NCBI RefSeq assembly: GCF_029784155.1
Contig: NC_073693.1
Span: 225,013,094 to 225,077,093, forward strand
DNA from: Uranotaenia lowii
Taxonomy: Eukaryota > Arthropoda > Insecta > Diptera > Culicidae
DNA length: 64,000 nt
Reading direction: 5' to 3'
This document shows, in pieces, positions 46,020 through 57,652 of the stretch. The notes beneath the pieces are model-generated. The model was not told where the DNA came from. It saw only the letters and a program-made list of their open reading frames with translations, and made no database searches. The translations under genes were made by a program, and so were the position numbers. Every line of letters starts with the position of its first letter. Positions within the stretch are counted from its first letter, which is position 1.

Positions 46020-47780
46020 ACTTTTCTTTTATTCAGATTTTTTGTATATCGCCGAATGATCAGGTTTCAGGTTCTTGTTGCCAATTGCCTTTTTTTCAGC
46101 ACTCGATGTAATCATCCAACTTGGCAAGCCTAGTGCTAAAAAATCACTTTTTTTTAACTTGTTCTATTAATAATTGTATGTTGATAATGTGTATGTTTCA
46201 TTAAGTGTATACCATTTAGTTGATTTATTCCGCTTTGTTTGAATTAACATTAAAGTTTAAATCGAAATCAAAAGTTTCTCTTTAATTGGAATTAATTGCA
46301 TATGAAACTTTATGGAAATAGAATTTTTAATATTGGGACAAATTTCGGAGTATTTGGCTAATATTAAACCTTACGCCGCACTCTCAGCTCCCAATTAGCT
46401 TTGGATGGATATAAGCTTTGAATGGTAGAGCTGAAGATATAAAAAACATTAGAGAAGGGTTTTCACTAACCATTTTCAAACAGCTTTTTGTTCACCATCC
46501 TCACCCTTCGAAGCAGTTTGAATTAATATACATTTTTTCACCAAAATCATGTTCAAAAGGTTTTGTCAGATACCGACATGACACATTTCAACTTGAAGTG
46601 TTCCCAAATAGCACTTGCCATGGCATGAAAAGTGGCGATTTTGTATACTGCAAACTTCTTTTTTTATATTGATTCAAGCCAAAAATGCAATTTAAATTCT
46701 TTTGAACTTTAACCCAATGAATCAAGGTAACAATTTGTTGGTTGGAAAAAAAAGTTAAGATTTTTTTCAGTTTTTTAACCGAATTACAGCATTTTTTTCT
46801 ATTTTATCTTAAACGACATATTTGCCAATTTAATCCACTTTTTTAAAGATTCTAATTGAACATCCCAATGATGTTCTTATTTCTAAATTTTCTGAACATT
46901 GTTGGTTGGTTTATGTAATATTTGCAAGATTTAATAACATTAAATTGAAAAGTAGATTTTTACAAATTAAATAGATAGAAAAGAAATAATCTGTTTAGGC
47001 TACGATGGTTTCATGAGATCATTTTATTTTCGGGAAATTTTCATGCAAAACATAACTCAAAAGTAGCAGTGTTCTAAAAAATGTTTTCGATTTATTTCCG
47101 ACAAAAACATCTTAACCTTTTTTTCTCTTATCGAATCAAACTGTCTTGTTTCTGTTATCTGAATCCAAACTAACATTGAATTATACTAAATTTAATGTGA
47201 AGCTCCCCACTTTTTTGCAAATGCTTACAAAGTACATACCATTATTGCATATGCAGCAGTACTAAATTCATATGTTTGAGACAATAATTACTTATTAAAT
47301 TAACATGAACTAAAAATGGTTTTAGTTTTTAAAACCGCTTGACTGTTTTTGAATCGATCGGCAAAATTTTCTATGTTGGACACATCTAGGCGTCATTCAT
47401 TACCATGTGCTGAACAAATGAGCTAGGAATCAAAATGAAAAAAATCACATCTAGGCGTGCATTGAAAATATGCTTGGATAAATACGCGCCAAAAAATTCC
47501 CACTGATCAGTATGCTATGCCATGGTTACTATCTTCTCGCGACGTTGGTTCGCAACGCCTCGACCATGGAGACGAAAAACGACGCCAAAAGGAAAGAAAA
47601 TTTCGAGAAAATGGAAGCCATGATCTACAAATTTAATTATTACGGACAATTGATGCGACTTTATGTTATTTTCATTGAATATAAACCAATTCGCATGCCT
47701 ACAGAATATTCTAAAAATAATTTCATTTGAATCGTTTCGGTCATTTCGGAGGAGTAGTACTATAAACACCGTTACAGGAG
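46020..47780. other. No convincing gene
   Basis: AT-rich DNA with short unrelated frames only. The left part of the second hAT-family copy may begin in here, but I could not locate its terminus. Confidence 0.35.
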
Positions 47781-47883
47781 AATTTTATATAAAAGAGATG
47801 AGTTTGAAATGTGTAAAATTAATGTTAGCCACTGTTGATCACTGTTGAAATATGCGTTGGTTTCTTTTTCTGAAATTCAATTA

Positions 47884-48674
47884 GGCGGCATCCATAAATT
47901 ACGTAACGCAAAAAATGTACTTTTTTGACCCCCTCCCCCCCGTATGTCACAAATCGTAACGCTTCGACGTACCCCCCTATGAAAATTACGTAACGCTGAT
48001 AATTAACCCCCCCCCCCAATGTTATGTTTTTAAATACTGATTTTCGAAGGTAAGAAAAGATTAAAATGTAAAAATTTTTGACGTTCTTCAGAACGGAATG
48101 AATATCTATCCAATTCGCTTCTTAGGACTCATTTATGATAAATCTCTGATAAAATAAAATGATTGTCTTATTACTAGTTGCTCAATGATTTGTTAACTGA
48201 TAATCTGCCTTGTTGAATTTATTTTGTTCAAGGATTATAAATTGCTATGCAAAATATTGACAAAATATTTCACTTAGTAATATTCGTCGGTATCACCAAA
48301 ATTGATTTTTTTAAACCAATTAAGAAAAAATAGTAAAATTTCCGTCTTAAGGTAGAATTGAGTTCTTGGGGGTAAATGTATATAATATTCGGTTTTCCAA
48401 CAGTTATTTCACAGATATCCAATACACATTTTAAGGAGTGTATCCTAGAATCTTTAAAGAGAAAAGGTAACAAACCAGTTCAATCATGTTGAAGCATTCT
48501 ACAAAAATTGCATGACATCAAAATAGCTGCGATTAAACTGAAATTTTTGAGGAAAAAACCGTTACGTAGCGATGAGCATACCTCCCCCCTCCCCTATGTC
48601 ACAATTCGTAACGCTCGAGCTTACTCCCTCCCCCCCCCCCCCCTAGGAGCGTTACGAAATTAATGGATGCTCCC
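47884..48674. mobile_element. Harbinger-like MITE, 791 bp, TTA target duplication
   Basis: The left end ggcggcatccataaattacg and the right end aattaatggatgctccc are inverted copies with a few changes. TTA occurs immediately outside both ends (47881-47883 and 48675-48677), the PIF/Harbinger pattern. Both subterminal zones contain 'cgtaacgct'-type motifs beside long C runs, for example 48001-48018 and 48630-48644. No transposase is encoded. Confidence 0.75.
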
Positions 48675-48692
48675 TTATGAAAAAAAACCCGA

Positions 48693-48890
48693 ATTTTTTT
48701 TTGGTTGTTTCGATTATAGTCGTTTTACCATCATTATGGCATTCGCGACTTTATCAACGTTGCAGTTGGCGGATCGTTATTTAAAAACTTATCCGGTACA
48801 ACTGTGTTCGATGTTTACTCTTGGGCTCGAACTCGCGGATATCGGCTCAGGAGACAACAGACTTGCCAACTGAGCTATATCACAAGCCCT
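48693..48890 (-). mobile_element. tRNA-derived SINE (family 1)
   Basis: This is the reverse complement of family 1: the tail side (tttcgattatagtcgtttta) is at the left and the tRNA-like head (cttgccaactgagctatatc) at the right. Possible target duplications are aaaacccga on the left and aaaatccga on the right, with one mismatch. Confidence 0.85.
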
Positions 48891-49671
48891 TAAAATCCGA
48901 GTTGCTTAAATTTGACCAATAGGCAAAACTGAGTTTTTATTCTGAATTTCCATTTCAAATTCAGTATTAGATTTGGAATAAGCATAAATAAAAATTTCAA
49001 CTGATTTTACCGAAGTTATGTACTATTAATTTTGAGTTACTTTATTTTAAAATTATCCTCTACCGATGTAAATATCCTGAGTTCAACATGTACCATTTTC
49101 TAATTGACCATTCTTAAATTAATTTCATCATCAAAACATTCTCATAGAAACAGTTGGTTGCGACCTTCATTCAATATTTTCATGATCAAGATTTTTCAAC
49201 AGAAATCAATTCATTGAGATTTTCAAGTCTTGTGTTGTTTCTTCTGTTTAACGATTTTTTTCTTTTGAATTTTGAAAACACGAGCTAGTTTTTAACCTAC
49301 ATTTTGATTTCATATTTTCAAATGTAAGTTTTGCACATTCAGAAGAACAATTTTACAAAAGTTTCTGTTTTTAATGTTTGATCTGATTAGATTCTTATTT
49401 TAAATTGAATATTCTGTTAAAAAGTTATCATATTACATGAAATGAAATTTTTTGTGTCTATAAGTTTGAACATTTGGATTATGATTTATAAATTGTGCAA
49501 TTCCTGCTGCGCCACTAATTGTAACTTTGATTCTCAATGTTGCACTTGAATTTGAATTCTAATTTGTTTCTCAAATCGTGATTTGAAATAATGATACCAA
49601 TTTTAAACACTGAATTGGCATACCGAGAAAAATTGCCACGATCCCCCCGATGATGGCTCAATTTGGCCCTG

Positions 49672-50831
49672 CCAGTAGGCCAAATCGTCAGCTGTTTTCT
49701 ATGGTTAAATGAGCGTCCTCCTTAAGGTGGCCATTATGCTCTTATCTCCCCAACATATCCTATGTCATTTAAACATTTTTATGTCTTCCAAGACTTTTTA
49801 TTAACGAGGTAGTTTACAAACAAGCATTCGAAAAACCGACACAATTTTATGCGTGTTAAAAATATTTTTACAGCGATCCGTTATAAGTTTTAAAATCTTG
49901 AATGTTGCATCACAATTTTTTTCTTGAATGTTAATAAAATATCATACTGCTATTGTAGTTGTCTTGAATGTAAATTAAATATCATACTGCTATTGAAGTT
50001 TTCCCCAATATTTCAAAATCTTGACCACAAAAAAAGTTTTAAAAAGTCATAAAACCATTTTTTTAGTAGTGTCTATTTCATCTAAGCAACGTTCGTTTTA
50101 CCCAACCATTAAATAAATTTTAATATATTTCAATTATTAACGAATATCAAAAATCAAGTAGAACCTACCTAGCAGGAATGATAGAAAAAAAGACCTCAAC
50201 TGGTCGTTTGTACGACGATGGCAATAAAAGAAAGAAGTTTCATCAATTGAGGTTCTACCACAAACTTTGTTTGTCTTGCTTGACTTTTCTCCTTCTAGAA
50301 ATATCGCTCAAAAAGTCACTTTATATTCTTAAATTTTTCTGCCCAAGAAATTTCACAATTTCATTTTTGAATATAGTGCAGGCAAAATATCCTGTAATAT
50401 CTCATTTATTGCTTTGATCTTGACAATTTAAGCTACAGCTACAGTTTTTATTTCACATCAAAATTAAAGGAACATTGCATGAATCCGGTTCTGGAAATTA
50501 TTTCCGGAAAGGAAATCTACTGGCATATAGGTGCTATAAGACGATACTTATTGTAGTTCAATTTAAAATTTATGGGCCGCCAAAAACTTAACTTGAAATA
50601 TTGAGAAATTCAACGTGATAGTTATGTATACAATTTTTGGGGTTTCAAATTAAGGTGAGCACTCAAACTGTGTTGTCTGATTGTTAAGAATATTATTTCA
50701 ATGTAAAATTTTCAATATTTTATAGATAAATAAAGGACTCATGATTTTTAAATGGTCTAGCTCGATCATTTTTTTGGTAAAAAAAGGATAATAACTTCAA
50801 CTTACCTTACCTGGGGTGCAATAAAACTTAC
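49672..50831. other. No recognisable gene; short tandem duplication
   Basis: A unit of about 37 bp containing aatatcatactgctattg occurs twice in a row at about 49925-49998. The rest is AT-rich with no recognised feature and would be intron if the exon at 50832-51041 is real. Confidence 0.4.
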
Positions 50832-51041
50832 TTCCTCATAATAATTTCAGGCACCGAGTAGCGTCTCCGCAGCAAACCGGGCCCGGAACCCATCACGGTG
50901 GCATACGTTCCGGCACCCATCCTCGGATCCTGATCGCAGAAAGGATAGTGGTAGTGGTTGTTATAGTTGTTGTTGTTGTTGCCACTATCGCACGAACTCG
51001 ATAAATCCCAGCTGGACGAGGACGATTCCCGGCTGTCCTGG
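50832..51041 (-). CDS. Internal coding exon, Ser/Asn-rich with basic RRRYSVPE motif
   Basis: On the minus strand the acceptor ctatttttcag and the donor ggaa|gtaagt bound a 210-base exon with both junctions in phase 2. The protein is Ser-rich (SRESSSSSWDLSSSCDSG), then Asn/His/Tyr-rich, then conserved-looking: FCDQDPRMGAGTYATVMGSG and LLRRRYSVPEIIMRK. RRYSVP fits a basophilic-kinase (RRxS) site and an RxxSxP 14-3-3-type motif, suggesting an intracellular regulated region. The exon is clearly richer in G/C than its surroundings. I do not recognise the gene with certainty. Its other exons would lie across the transposon-filled stretches to either side. Confidence 0.6.
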
Positions 51042-51724
51042 CTGAAAAATAGATAGGAAAAATGGGAAAACAATTTTACTTCACTTTGCTGGTAACGGTA
51101 TAACAGATGACTGGTCCGTGTTTTGGCGCTTTCTTAGGAATTTGCTGCAGTGCAATTGGTCCCCAATATGTTCGTGAATTTGCCTGCCAGGCAAATTTAT
51201 GATCGGGAAAGATCCAGGAAAATATGCTGCAACATTTGCGCGCTCCAGAATGTGCGCTGCTAAAGTTTTGTTCAAAATTAAAATCGATATCCACCGGATG
51301 TGCGAGCAGTGGCACACTGGCTTCCCGAATTCAGCCAGTTTTTCGGGTAATTCTTATGGAACAATTCTTTGTCACACTTTTGTTCGCTCTTCTTTTTTTA
51401 ATGGGATGCATATTGCATGCTAAAAATAACGGCGCATTCTGGGAGTCTACACCGGATTTTACACCACACACGAGGTCAATGCTACTATTTTTGGAGCTCA
51501 CCTTTGAGAAGTTTGGTGGAGGCAAATCATGGTTGAAGTTGTCGTTTTATTTAGAGGAGATACCAAAACTAACATTTTCCATTACTTAGAAAATTGAAAT
51601 GTAAATCATCCCATAACGCTTTATGAACCATTGAGCTTACTTTTTTGGATTTTTATCAATGAAGTATTCAAATTAACATATGGGATTCCGGAAAATTATA
51701 CCAAATTAAGAAATAAAAACAACG
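51042..51724. other. Unassigned stretch upstream of the exon
   Basis: The segment at 51075-51330 is less AT-rich and contains overlapping frames on both strands (for example a plus-strand frame with LLKFCSKLKSISTGCASSG), but no splice-supported or recognised product. It may be old repeat sequence. Confidence 0.25.
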
Positions 51725-52112
51725 TTGAATATCTTACGATTTGAGATTCCAGATACCAGATTTCATATTTCAGATTAAGATTCCAAATTTCAGATTTTAG
51801 ATTTCAGATTTCAGATTTCAGATTTCAAATTTCAGATTTCAGATTTCAGATTTCAGATTTCACATTACAGATTTCACATTTCAGATTTCACATTTCACAT
51901 TCTAGATTTCACATTTCAGATTTCAGATATCAGATATCAGATTTCAGATTTCAGATTTTAGATTTCCGATTTCAGATTTCAGATTTCAGATTTCAGATTT
52001 CAGATTTCAGATTTCAGATTTCAGATTTCAGATTTCAGATTTCAGATTTCAGATTTCAAATTTCAGATTTCAGATTTCAGATTTCAGATTTCAGATTCCA
52101 AACTCAGATTTC
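51725..52112. repeat. Heptanucleotide minisatellite (TTTCAGA)n
   Basis: About 390 bp consists of repeated atttcag units, pure in the middle (roughly 51960-52090) and degenerate at the left, where variants such as atatcag, atttcac and attccag occur. The strand asymmetry (T/C on one strand, A/G on the other) is notable. It is not telomeric (TTAGG). Confidence 0.95.
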
Positions 52113-52652
52113 AGAGGGACGTGTAGGGTTCACTGTAAAACGATTACCCAAAAAAAAAATGTTTGTCGAAAAATCGACTTTTTCGGAATAGCCGTTTTAA
52201 ATGATATGTCAGATGATTTCATATCAAATAAACAATAAAAAAATAGCCGTCCCATAGAGTCGATTTTCGGCAAATTAGATTTCGACGTTTTATGAATTTT
52301 AAGTCATTTTGCATCAAAATTAGAATTTCTGTTTTCCCGATTTCTTTTGGTCATTTTTGAGGGTAAAAAACAGAAACTTTGAGCGCTTTGAGACACCCTT
52401 ATCTCAAGTCCGATTGAGCTGAAATTTTGCACAAGGCAGTTTTTTGGGCCAATCTGCAAAATGTCTATGGTCGGTTTGCGAAATTCGACTATCAAACTTT
52501 CCCTATACATCTATTGGACCCTTGTGTACATTAGGGTGGCCCAAAATTGCCTCATGTCTGGAATTCTAGGGGCTCAACCTCCAAATGGTAGCTGAGGGTG
52601 TAAGAAACAAAGTTTTATATGGCGGCGACTCAGAATAATGATGTTTAGAGGT
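52113..52652. repeat. Unclassified repeat-like sequence
   Basis: Phrases such as ttgagctgaaattttgcac and 'gggtggcccaaaatt' look like dispersed repeats common in mosquito genomes, and the segment runs into the inverted repeat at 52653. No ends could be set. Confidence 0.25.
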
Positions 52653-53010
52653 CGCACTGGGTCGATTTTTGAAAAATGTCCTTTTTTTAAAAAAAATCGT
52701 ACTAAGAAAATTTAAATTTTAATTCATAGAAATCAAAACTAAAGTTATGAGTTTTATCATTTTTTAGGTTTAGATTTCAAACTTAACATGATAGGATACG
52801 AAAATTCCATATTTTGTATCACAAGTTTTTAGCATGGTTTTATTTTTTTTCTTTTATTTTATCGATCGATTTTTATTTAAATCATCCAGAAAGTGCACTT
52901 TGCGTTATGCGTTAACCCTGACCACCAAAAGATGCGAATTTTTACGTACAACAAATTTGCCGAAGAAAGCATGTTGTTTATTCAAAAGTTCAAAAAGTTA
53001 TTGATGATTA
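52653..53010. repeat. Inverted repeat partner A (pair with 60698-61060)
   Basis: Starts gaggtcgcactgggtcgatt and includes atcgatcgatttttatttaa, cagaaagtgcactttgcg and tttgccgaagaaagcatgtt. All of these are found in reverse order and orientation at 60698-61060. The two copies are about 80% alike by eye and probably represent two insertions of one element family in opposite orientation. Confidence 0.65.
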
Positions 53011-53305
53011 AAAAAAACATGTTTCTGCTAAATTTAGGAAATTATAATTTTTTTATAATCAAACTGAACAATAATGGTAAAAAGAAAAAAAAAACATAAA
53101 AAACTAGTATTATTTTAAAATTAAGGAAGTGAACAATGATAGTCAAAAATATAAAAAAAAACTCATTAAATAGTTCAAAACCGATGATTTTAAAGAATTT
53201 CTCCGATGTTTTCGGATTTCTGCAATATTCATCGACACATTTTGTTTTTCGTGGTCAGCGTTCAGACCAAATCCATTATATACTCCTGCAGTCCTGCTAT
53301 TCCTA

Positions 53306-53998
53306 CACTCAGGCAAATTTCTGTTATAATTTTCATAAGATACTTCTTATGAACCACTTTTTAGAGGGTAAAATTGTTTTCCATAAGAGTCTTATGAAAT
53401 GCGTTTAGCTTTTATACGAAGTTCTTATGAAAAATAGAAGAAACGGCCTTGTGAAAAAATAATGAACACATTCAACACAGTCATTTATTTTATCGTCGTC
53501 AGTAGTTTTCATCAGTTTAAAATTTACTACCTTTCTTTAATACTTCAATGTGATTTTAGATTCCGAAATGGTAAGTTTTAGTTGAAATTTATTTTTTGTT
53601 GAAAATATTTGCGAATTCAATAGGTACACTTTATGTTTCATTTACTTTTCAGATTGGTTTCCGTCAAAAAGCGCAAAGTCAATGGTTCGAGGCGCAATCA
53701 ATTTTTTCTGGAACCGGGTGTGTTTAAAGGCAGCTGATTGTCACCATGTTGTTATTCCATTGAAAATAAGCGGAAAATAAAATAAAGTGAAAAATAATCT
53801 TGAATTATTTTGATTTTATGCGACATATCCATTTCCCATAAGAATATCTTATGAAAAGCAACAACCCCTCATTGGAACCAGTGTTCATCCCTTGAGTTAA
53901 TTCTGTCAAAAGACAATCTTATGAATTTCATTAATTTTTCTTCTGGCGCCACTTCATAAGAGAATCTTAAAGCATACCTAATAGGATTTTTCTGAGTG
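53306..53998 (+). mobile_element. TA-flanked 693-bp element carrying a small spliced gene (element 2)
   Basis: The left end cactcaggcaaatttctgtt and the right end ggatttttctgagtg are inverted relatives bordered by TA (53304-53305 and 53999-54000). Both sides contain several forms of the palindromic phrase tcataagatacttcttatga (for example 53329, 53382, 53838 and 53947). Between them lies a spliced mini-gene with an AATAAA signal. The length and layout match the element at 22769-23460. Confidence 0.65.
53568..53727 (+). CDS. Two-exon small gene inside element 2
   Basis: An ATG at 53568-53570 is immediately followed by the donor gtaagt (53571). An 82-bp intron ends tttacttttcag (53652). The last exon reads IGFRQKAQSQWFEAQSIFSG then TGCV and a TAA (53725-53727), giving a predicted 25-residue peptide. 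AATAAA occurs twice at 53776-53786. Near its end the exon resembles the last exon of element 1 at the DNA and protein level (SIFSGTG against SMSSGTG). Whether it is translated, or the splice sites serve another purpose, is unknown. No known family is recognised. Confidence 0.4.
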
Positions 53999-54000
53999 TA

Positions 54001-54917
54001 GGGCTCGTTCTGCTGGATCATTAATGACTGATAGACTCTGGCATTCAATTTTAGCAGCTTTGAAATCGCTTCTCGACTCCTAAAATTTGTGTTCTGTTTC
54101 TCAAAGAAAACAAGATTCAAGTTGAAATATTTCGAAATATGCCAAATATTTCTCGATAACGAAGTCTTCCAACGAGTTTTTGAATGAAAATCTGTTAAGT
54201 CTCATAATATTTTGATAGGTGTATGCTCTTCTTCAGTAGATTATGGACCACTTTTTGCTTCAAAATGGTATCAATTTGATCATCAAAAAAAGCCTGAAAA
54301 AATTTAAGCTCTGACAAAAACCATAAATGTTTTTCGATTTTTTTAGACGTTTTCAGACTTAACTCTTCATCATCGTAATTGTTTAGATTGTTTATAAATA
54401 TAAGATCGTTCATCGGTGCACTAGTAGCAAGAGGAGCTTGAGCACCTTTTTAAATAAACTCGTACTACAAACTGCACGACCTTTTCAGGTTTCAAAAAAT
54501 TAACTTGAAATTGTTCTCTATGTAAACAAATACATTTTCAGGCCGTAAATTGCTCCAGCCGTCCAACTTGCGTGATGTAGCGCACCTGGTTTTTTAAATT
54601 TTATTTCCTGTTCTCCATTTAGACAACCAAAGTTAGTTGAAGAAGTTCTAGATAATCTTTACGAACGAATTTCTGAAGCATCATTCTTTTGCAAAATGAT
54701 ATCAGAGAGCCTGCTTCTGTTTTATGATTGTTCCTTAAAAGGAAAAAAATGATTTCATTTGAGAAGATATTAGAAATATTACCATCACCACCATTATTGT
54801 AATGATTTTTGTTGATTCTATCCCATTCTGATCTGAACTGTTTAAAAAATTGTCCTCAGGGGCGGTAGTTTGAATTCCGAAACAGGTTTTATACGCTGCC
54901 ATTAAAACGAGCTCATA
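54001..54917. other. No recognisable feature
   Basis: AT-rich DNA between the mini-gene element and the Tc1 element, with no coding frame recognised. Confidence 0.35.
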
Positions 54918-55233
54918 TACAGTGTCGGATAATAGAATAGGACCTCTCTAATGCAAGATATTCAAATCACCTTTAAACTGCCAATTCAAATATAATAATA
55001 TGCGACACCTAGCGACAAGCACTTATTGTAGTATGCCAACTTTGTATACTGCACGTTTGTTGCAATCAAAGCAACCCGTTTGTTCTACTCGACCAGAAAG
55101 CTGTCAGAGGGTGAAAAAAGTCGCGTCATAAAATAAGACCAGCTCATCGGTTCGGCTGTCCCGGTATTTTCAGCGCTCTAGATTTGAAGAAAAGGTGTTG
55201 TTTTCGGTGTGGTTTGTCCATTTTCGTGTCTTG

Positions 55234-55317
55234 GTAAGTATTTTCCATAAAATTAATCATGTAAATCATGAAAACAAACAAAAAATAAAGATTTCCTTCC
55301 TCCTACTCTGTTTTCAG
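55234..55317 (+). other. Possible intron in the Tc1 5' leader
   Basis: A consensus donor ttg|gtaagta and an acceptor with a good pyrimidine tract (ctactctgttttcag) bracket 84 bp just before the transposase ATG at 55328. Leader introns occur in some Tc1-like genes, but no transcript evidence is available here. Confidence 0.4.
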
Positions 55318-56660
55318 CGAAAAAGCGATGGGTCGGGCACAGCAGTGCACGGAGGTCCAGCGAGCGATCATCCGGAATCTGTACAAGGCTGGCAAAAGCC
55401 AACGCGAGATTGCCGACTACTTAGGAAGGTCGAAAACTTTCCTTTTCAACGCGCTTCACAGCACCGGCAAACAAGAACTGACCGGCCGCCCCCGCAAAAC
55501 AACGCCGAAGGACGATTCGGCAATCAAGCGGGTCTCGCAAAAGGACCTTTCAAAGCGTCCAAGCAGATCAGAGACGAGCTGAACTTATCTGTGAGTTCCC
55601 GGACGGTTCAGCGACGGTTGGCGGAGAAGGGAATAGGAGGAAAAAGTCTCCGGAAGGTGCCGATGCTGACGCCGAAGCACTTGAAGGCGCGGCTGAAGTA
55701 TGCGAAGGACCACTTCGATTGGGTCGGTCCGGAAAAGGAGAAACTATGGAGAAATGTGCTGTGGTCGCATGAGACCAAAGTGAACCTCATCGGCTCGGAC
55801 GGAAAGAGTTGGGTCCATCGCCCACTTGGCTGTGCGTATATGCCCAAATATAGTATACAAATAAAACATTCAAATATGGAGGAGGTAGCAACATGGTGTG
55901 GGGGTGCTTTTCTTAGTACGGGGTGGGTCTCTTGTAGTGGATCGACCGGATTATGGACCAGCATCTTTACGCCCAGATACTTCGGGAAGTAATGCTGCCA
56001 CACGCCGAGTGGAAGATGCCCCTAAAGTGGCAGTTCCAGCAGGACAACGACCCCAAACATACCGCTAAAACGGTTAAAAAGTGGTTCTAGGATAATAAGG
56101 TAGACGTTATGGAGTGACCAGCACAGTCCCCTGATCTCAATCCCATAGAGAACCTATGGGAAATAGTTATACGTAAAGTGTACACCGAAAAATCAAAAAA
56201 CAAGCAGCAGCTGTGGGAAAGAATCCAGGCGGTGTGGTACGCTGGTAAACGGTGGATAATGTGCAACACGAGACCCCATAGTGGTCATATCACCTCTTAT
56301 TCACAACTCCTATCTCTACCTCCCCGCGGTGCCGGCTGGGGTGCGAGTAACCTAAGCGGAGATCGGGTACCCAACCCCGGTGGATGCTTTGGTCGCATGC
56401 AGACTGAGAAGGTGGCCGCACGCGTCTGTTCCCCAGGTCAGGGGCGGCGTGCAACAACAACCGAGCGTCTGTTCTCCAGGTCAGGGGCGGCTCAAACAGC
56501 GTCTGTCTTGCAGCAAGCGGCTGAATTTATGAAATGCGGCTCCCGCCAGCTAAGTCCAAGATGGCAGCCCCATCGCGGGATAGGGACTTTAGGCTAACAA
56601 CCTACTGCTCCCGATTCATAACTTGTTACGGAATCCGAAAGAAATGACCGATCTGGAACT

Positions 56661-57627
56661 TTGGCGACGACTTTTAGCATGAAAACACGGACACGAATTG
56701 GAACTTGGAATGTTTTAACCCTTGCCCAACAAGGCAAACTGGCACAACTTGCTAGAGAGGCTAGCCGCCTCAAGCTTGAAATTCTGGGACTGAGCGAAGT
56801 CCGTTGGCCTAATACTGGAGAACACAAGACACAATCCGGGCAAGTCCTGCTTTACTCTGGCATACAAGGAGAACATGCTACTCGGGAACGAGGAGTTGGT
56901 TTCCTGTTAAGCCCGCAGGCCTACGCGGCCCTCATTAGATGGGAACCGATAAACGAAAGAATAATCGTAGCCAGATTTAGAACACGGGTTAGAAACCTTA
57001 CAATGGTCCAGTGTTATGCGCCAACTGACGTTGCCGATTTGCAGGAAAAAGAGCAGTTTTACAGTCAACTGAACGGTGGAGAGAATTCCGAAGGGTGACA
57101 TTCAAATCCATTTGGGCGACTTCAACGCAAAGATTGGCTCCGACAACCAAGACCTTGAGCGCATCATGGGGCGCCATGGCCTAGGACAGATGAGCGAAAA
57201 CGGAGAGCTGTTTGTAGAATTTTATGGCAATAACAACATGGTGATCGGTGGATCGCTCTTCCCCCATCGACCAGCACATAAGGTCACTTGGGTATCCCGA
57301 GATGGCCGAACAGAAAATCAAATTGACCACATCTGCATCAGCCGAAAATGGAGAAGGAGCCTTCTTGATGTCCGCAACAAGCGAAGCGCAGACATTGCAT
57401 CTGACCATCACCTCGTCCTCGGCGAGATACGACTGAGAGTTGCGCGTGTCAAACGGCGCGAGGAGAAAGTCGGGTGTCGATACGACGTTCGCCGGTTGGA
57501 GAATCCAGAGGTGAAAAGGGCATACGTTGAACAGCTAGAATCCCGAGCCTCGGAGCTGCCGACAGACGGAACAGTGGTGTGGAATCAAGAATGCCTTTAT
57601 CACGACGAGCCATGGTACTCTCGGTAA
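56661..57627 (+). pseudogene. RTE-type endonuclease domain, frameshifted
   Basis: The first frame (56661-57098) reads RTRIGTWNVLTLAQQGKLA and GLSEVRWPNTGEH, carrying the Asn and Glu of an apurinic-type endonuclease. A 1-nt shift near 57075 moves the domain into a second frame with IQIHLGDFNAKIGSDNQD, NQIDHICISRKWRR and IASDHHLVLGEIRLR, supplying the expected Asp, Asn and His. A second shift near 57565 links it to the RT frame. All expected catalytic residues remain, so the damage is limited to the two shifts. Confidence 0.85.
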
Positions 57628-57652
57628 AGTTTGTGGAAGAAGAAGTGAATGT

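Larger units (their letters stand above)
47781..49671. mobile_element. Second copy of the 24.3-29.8 kb hAT family (left end not found)
   Basis: From about 48891 to 49671 the sequence follows 28440-29790 of the first copy: gttgcttaaatttgaccaat, then 'gtcttgtgttgtttcttc', then the right end cgagaaaaattgcc and atttggccctg. Matching text left of the Harbinger-like MITE (for example 'tgttgaaatatgcgttggtt') suggests the copy begins before 47800. It is more diverged than the first copy and is interrupted by the MITE at 47884-48674 and the SINE at 48693-48890. Confidence 0.65.

Noticed and set aside
51725..52112. CRISPR array
   Set aside because: The repeat is a 7-bp tandem without spacers in a eukaryotic genome.
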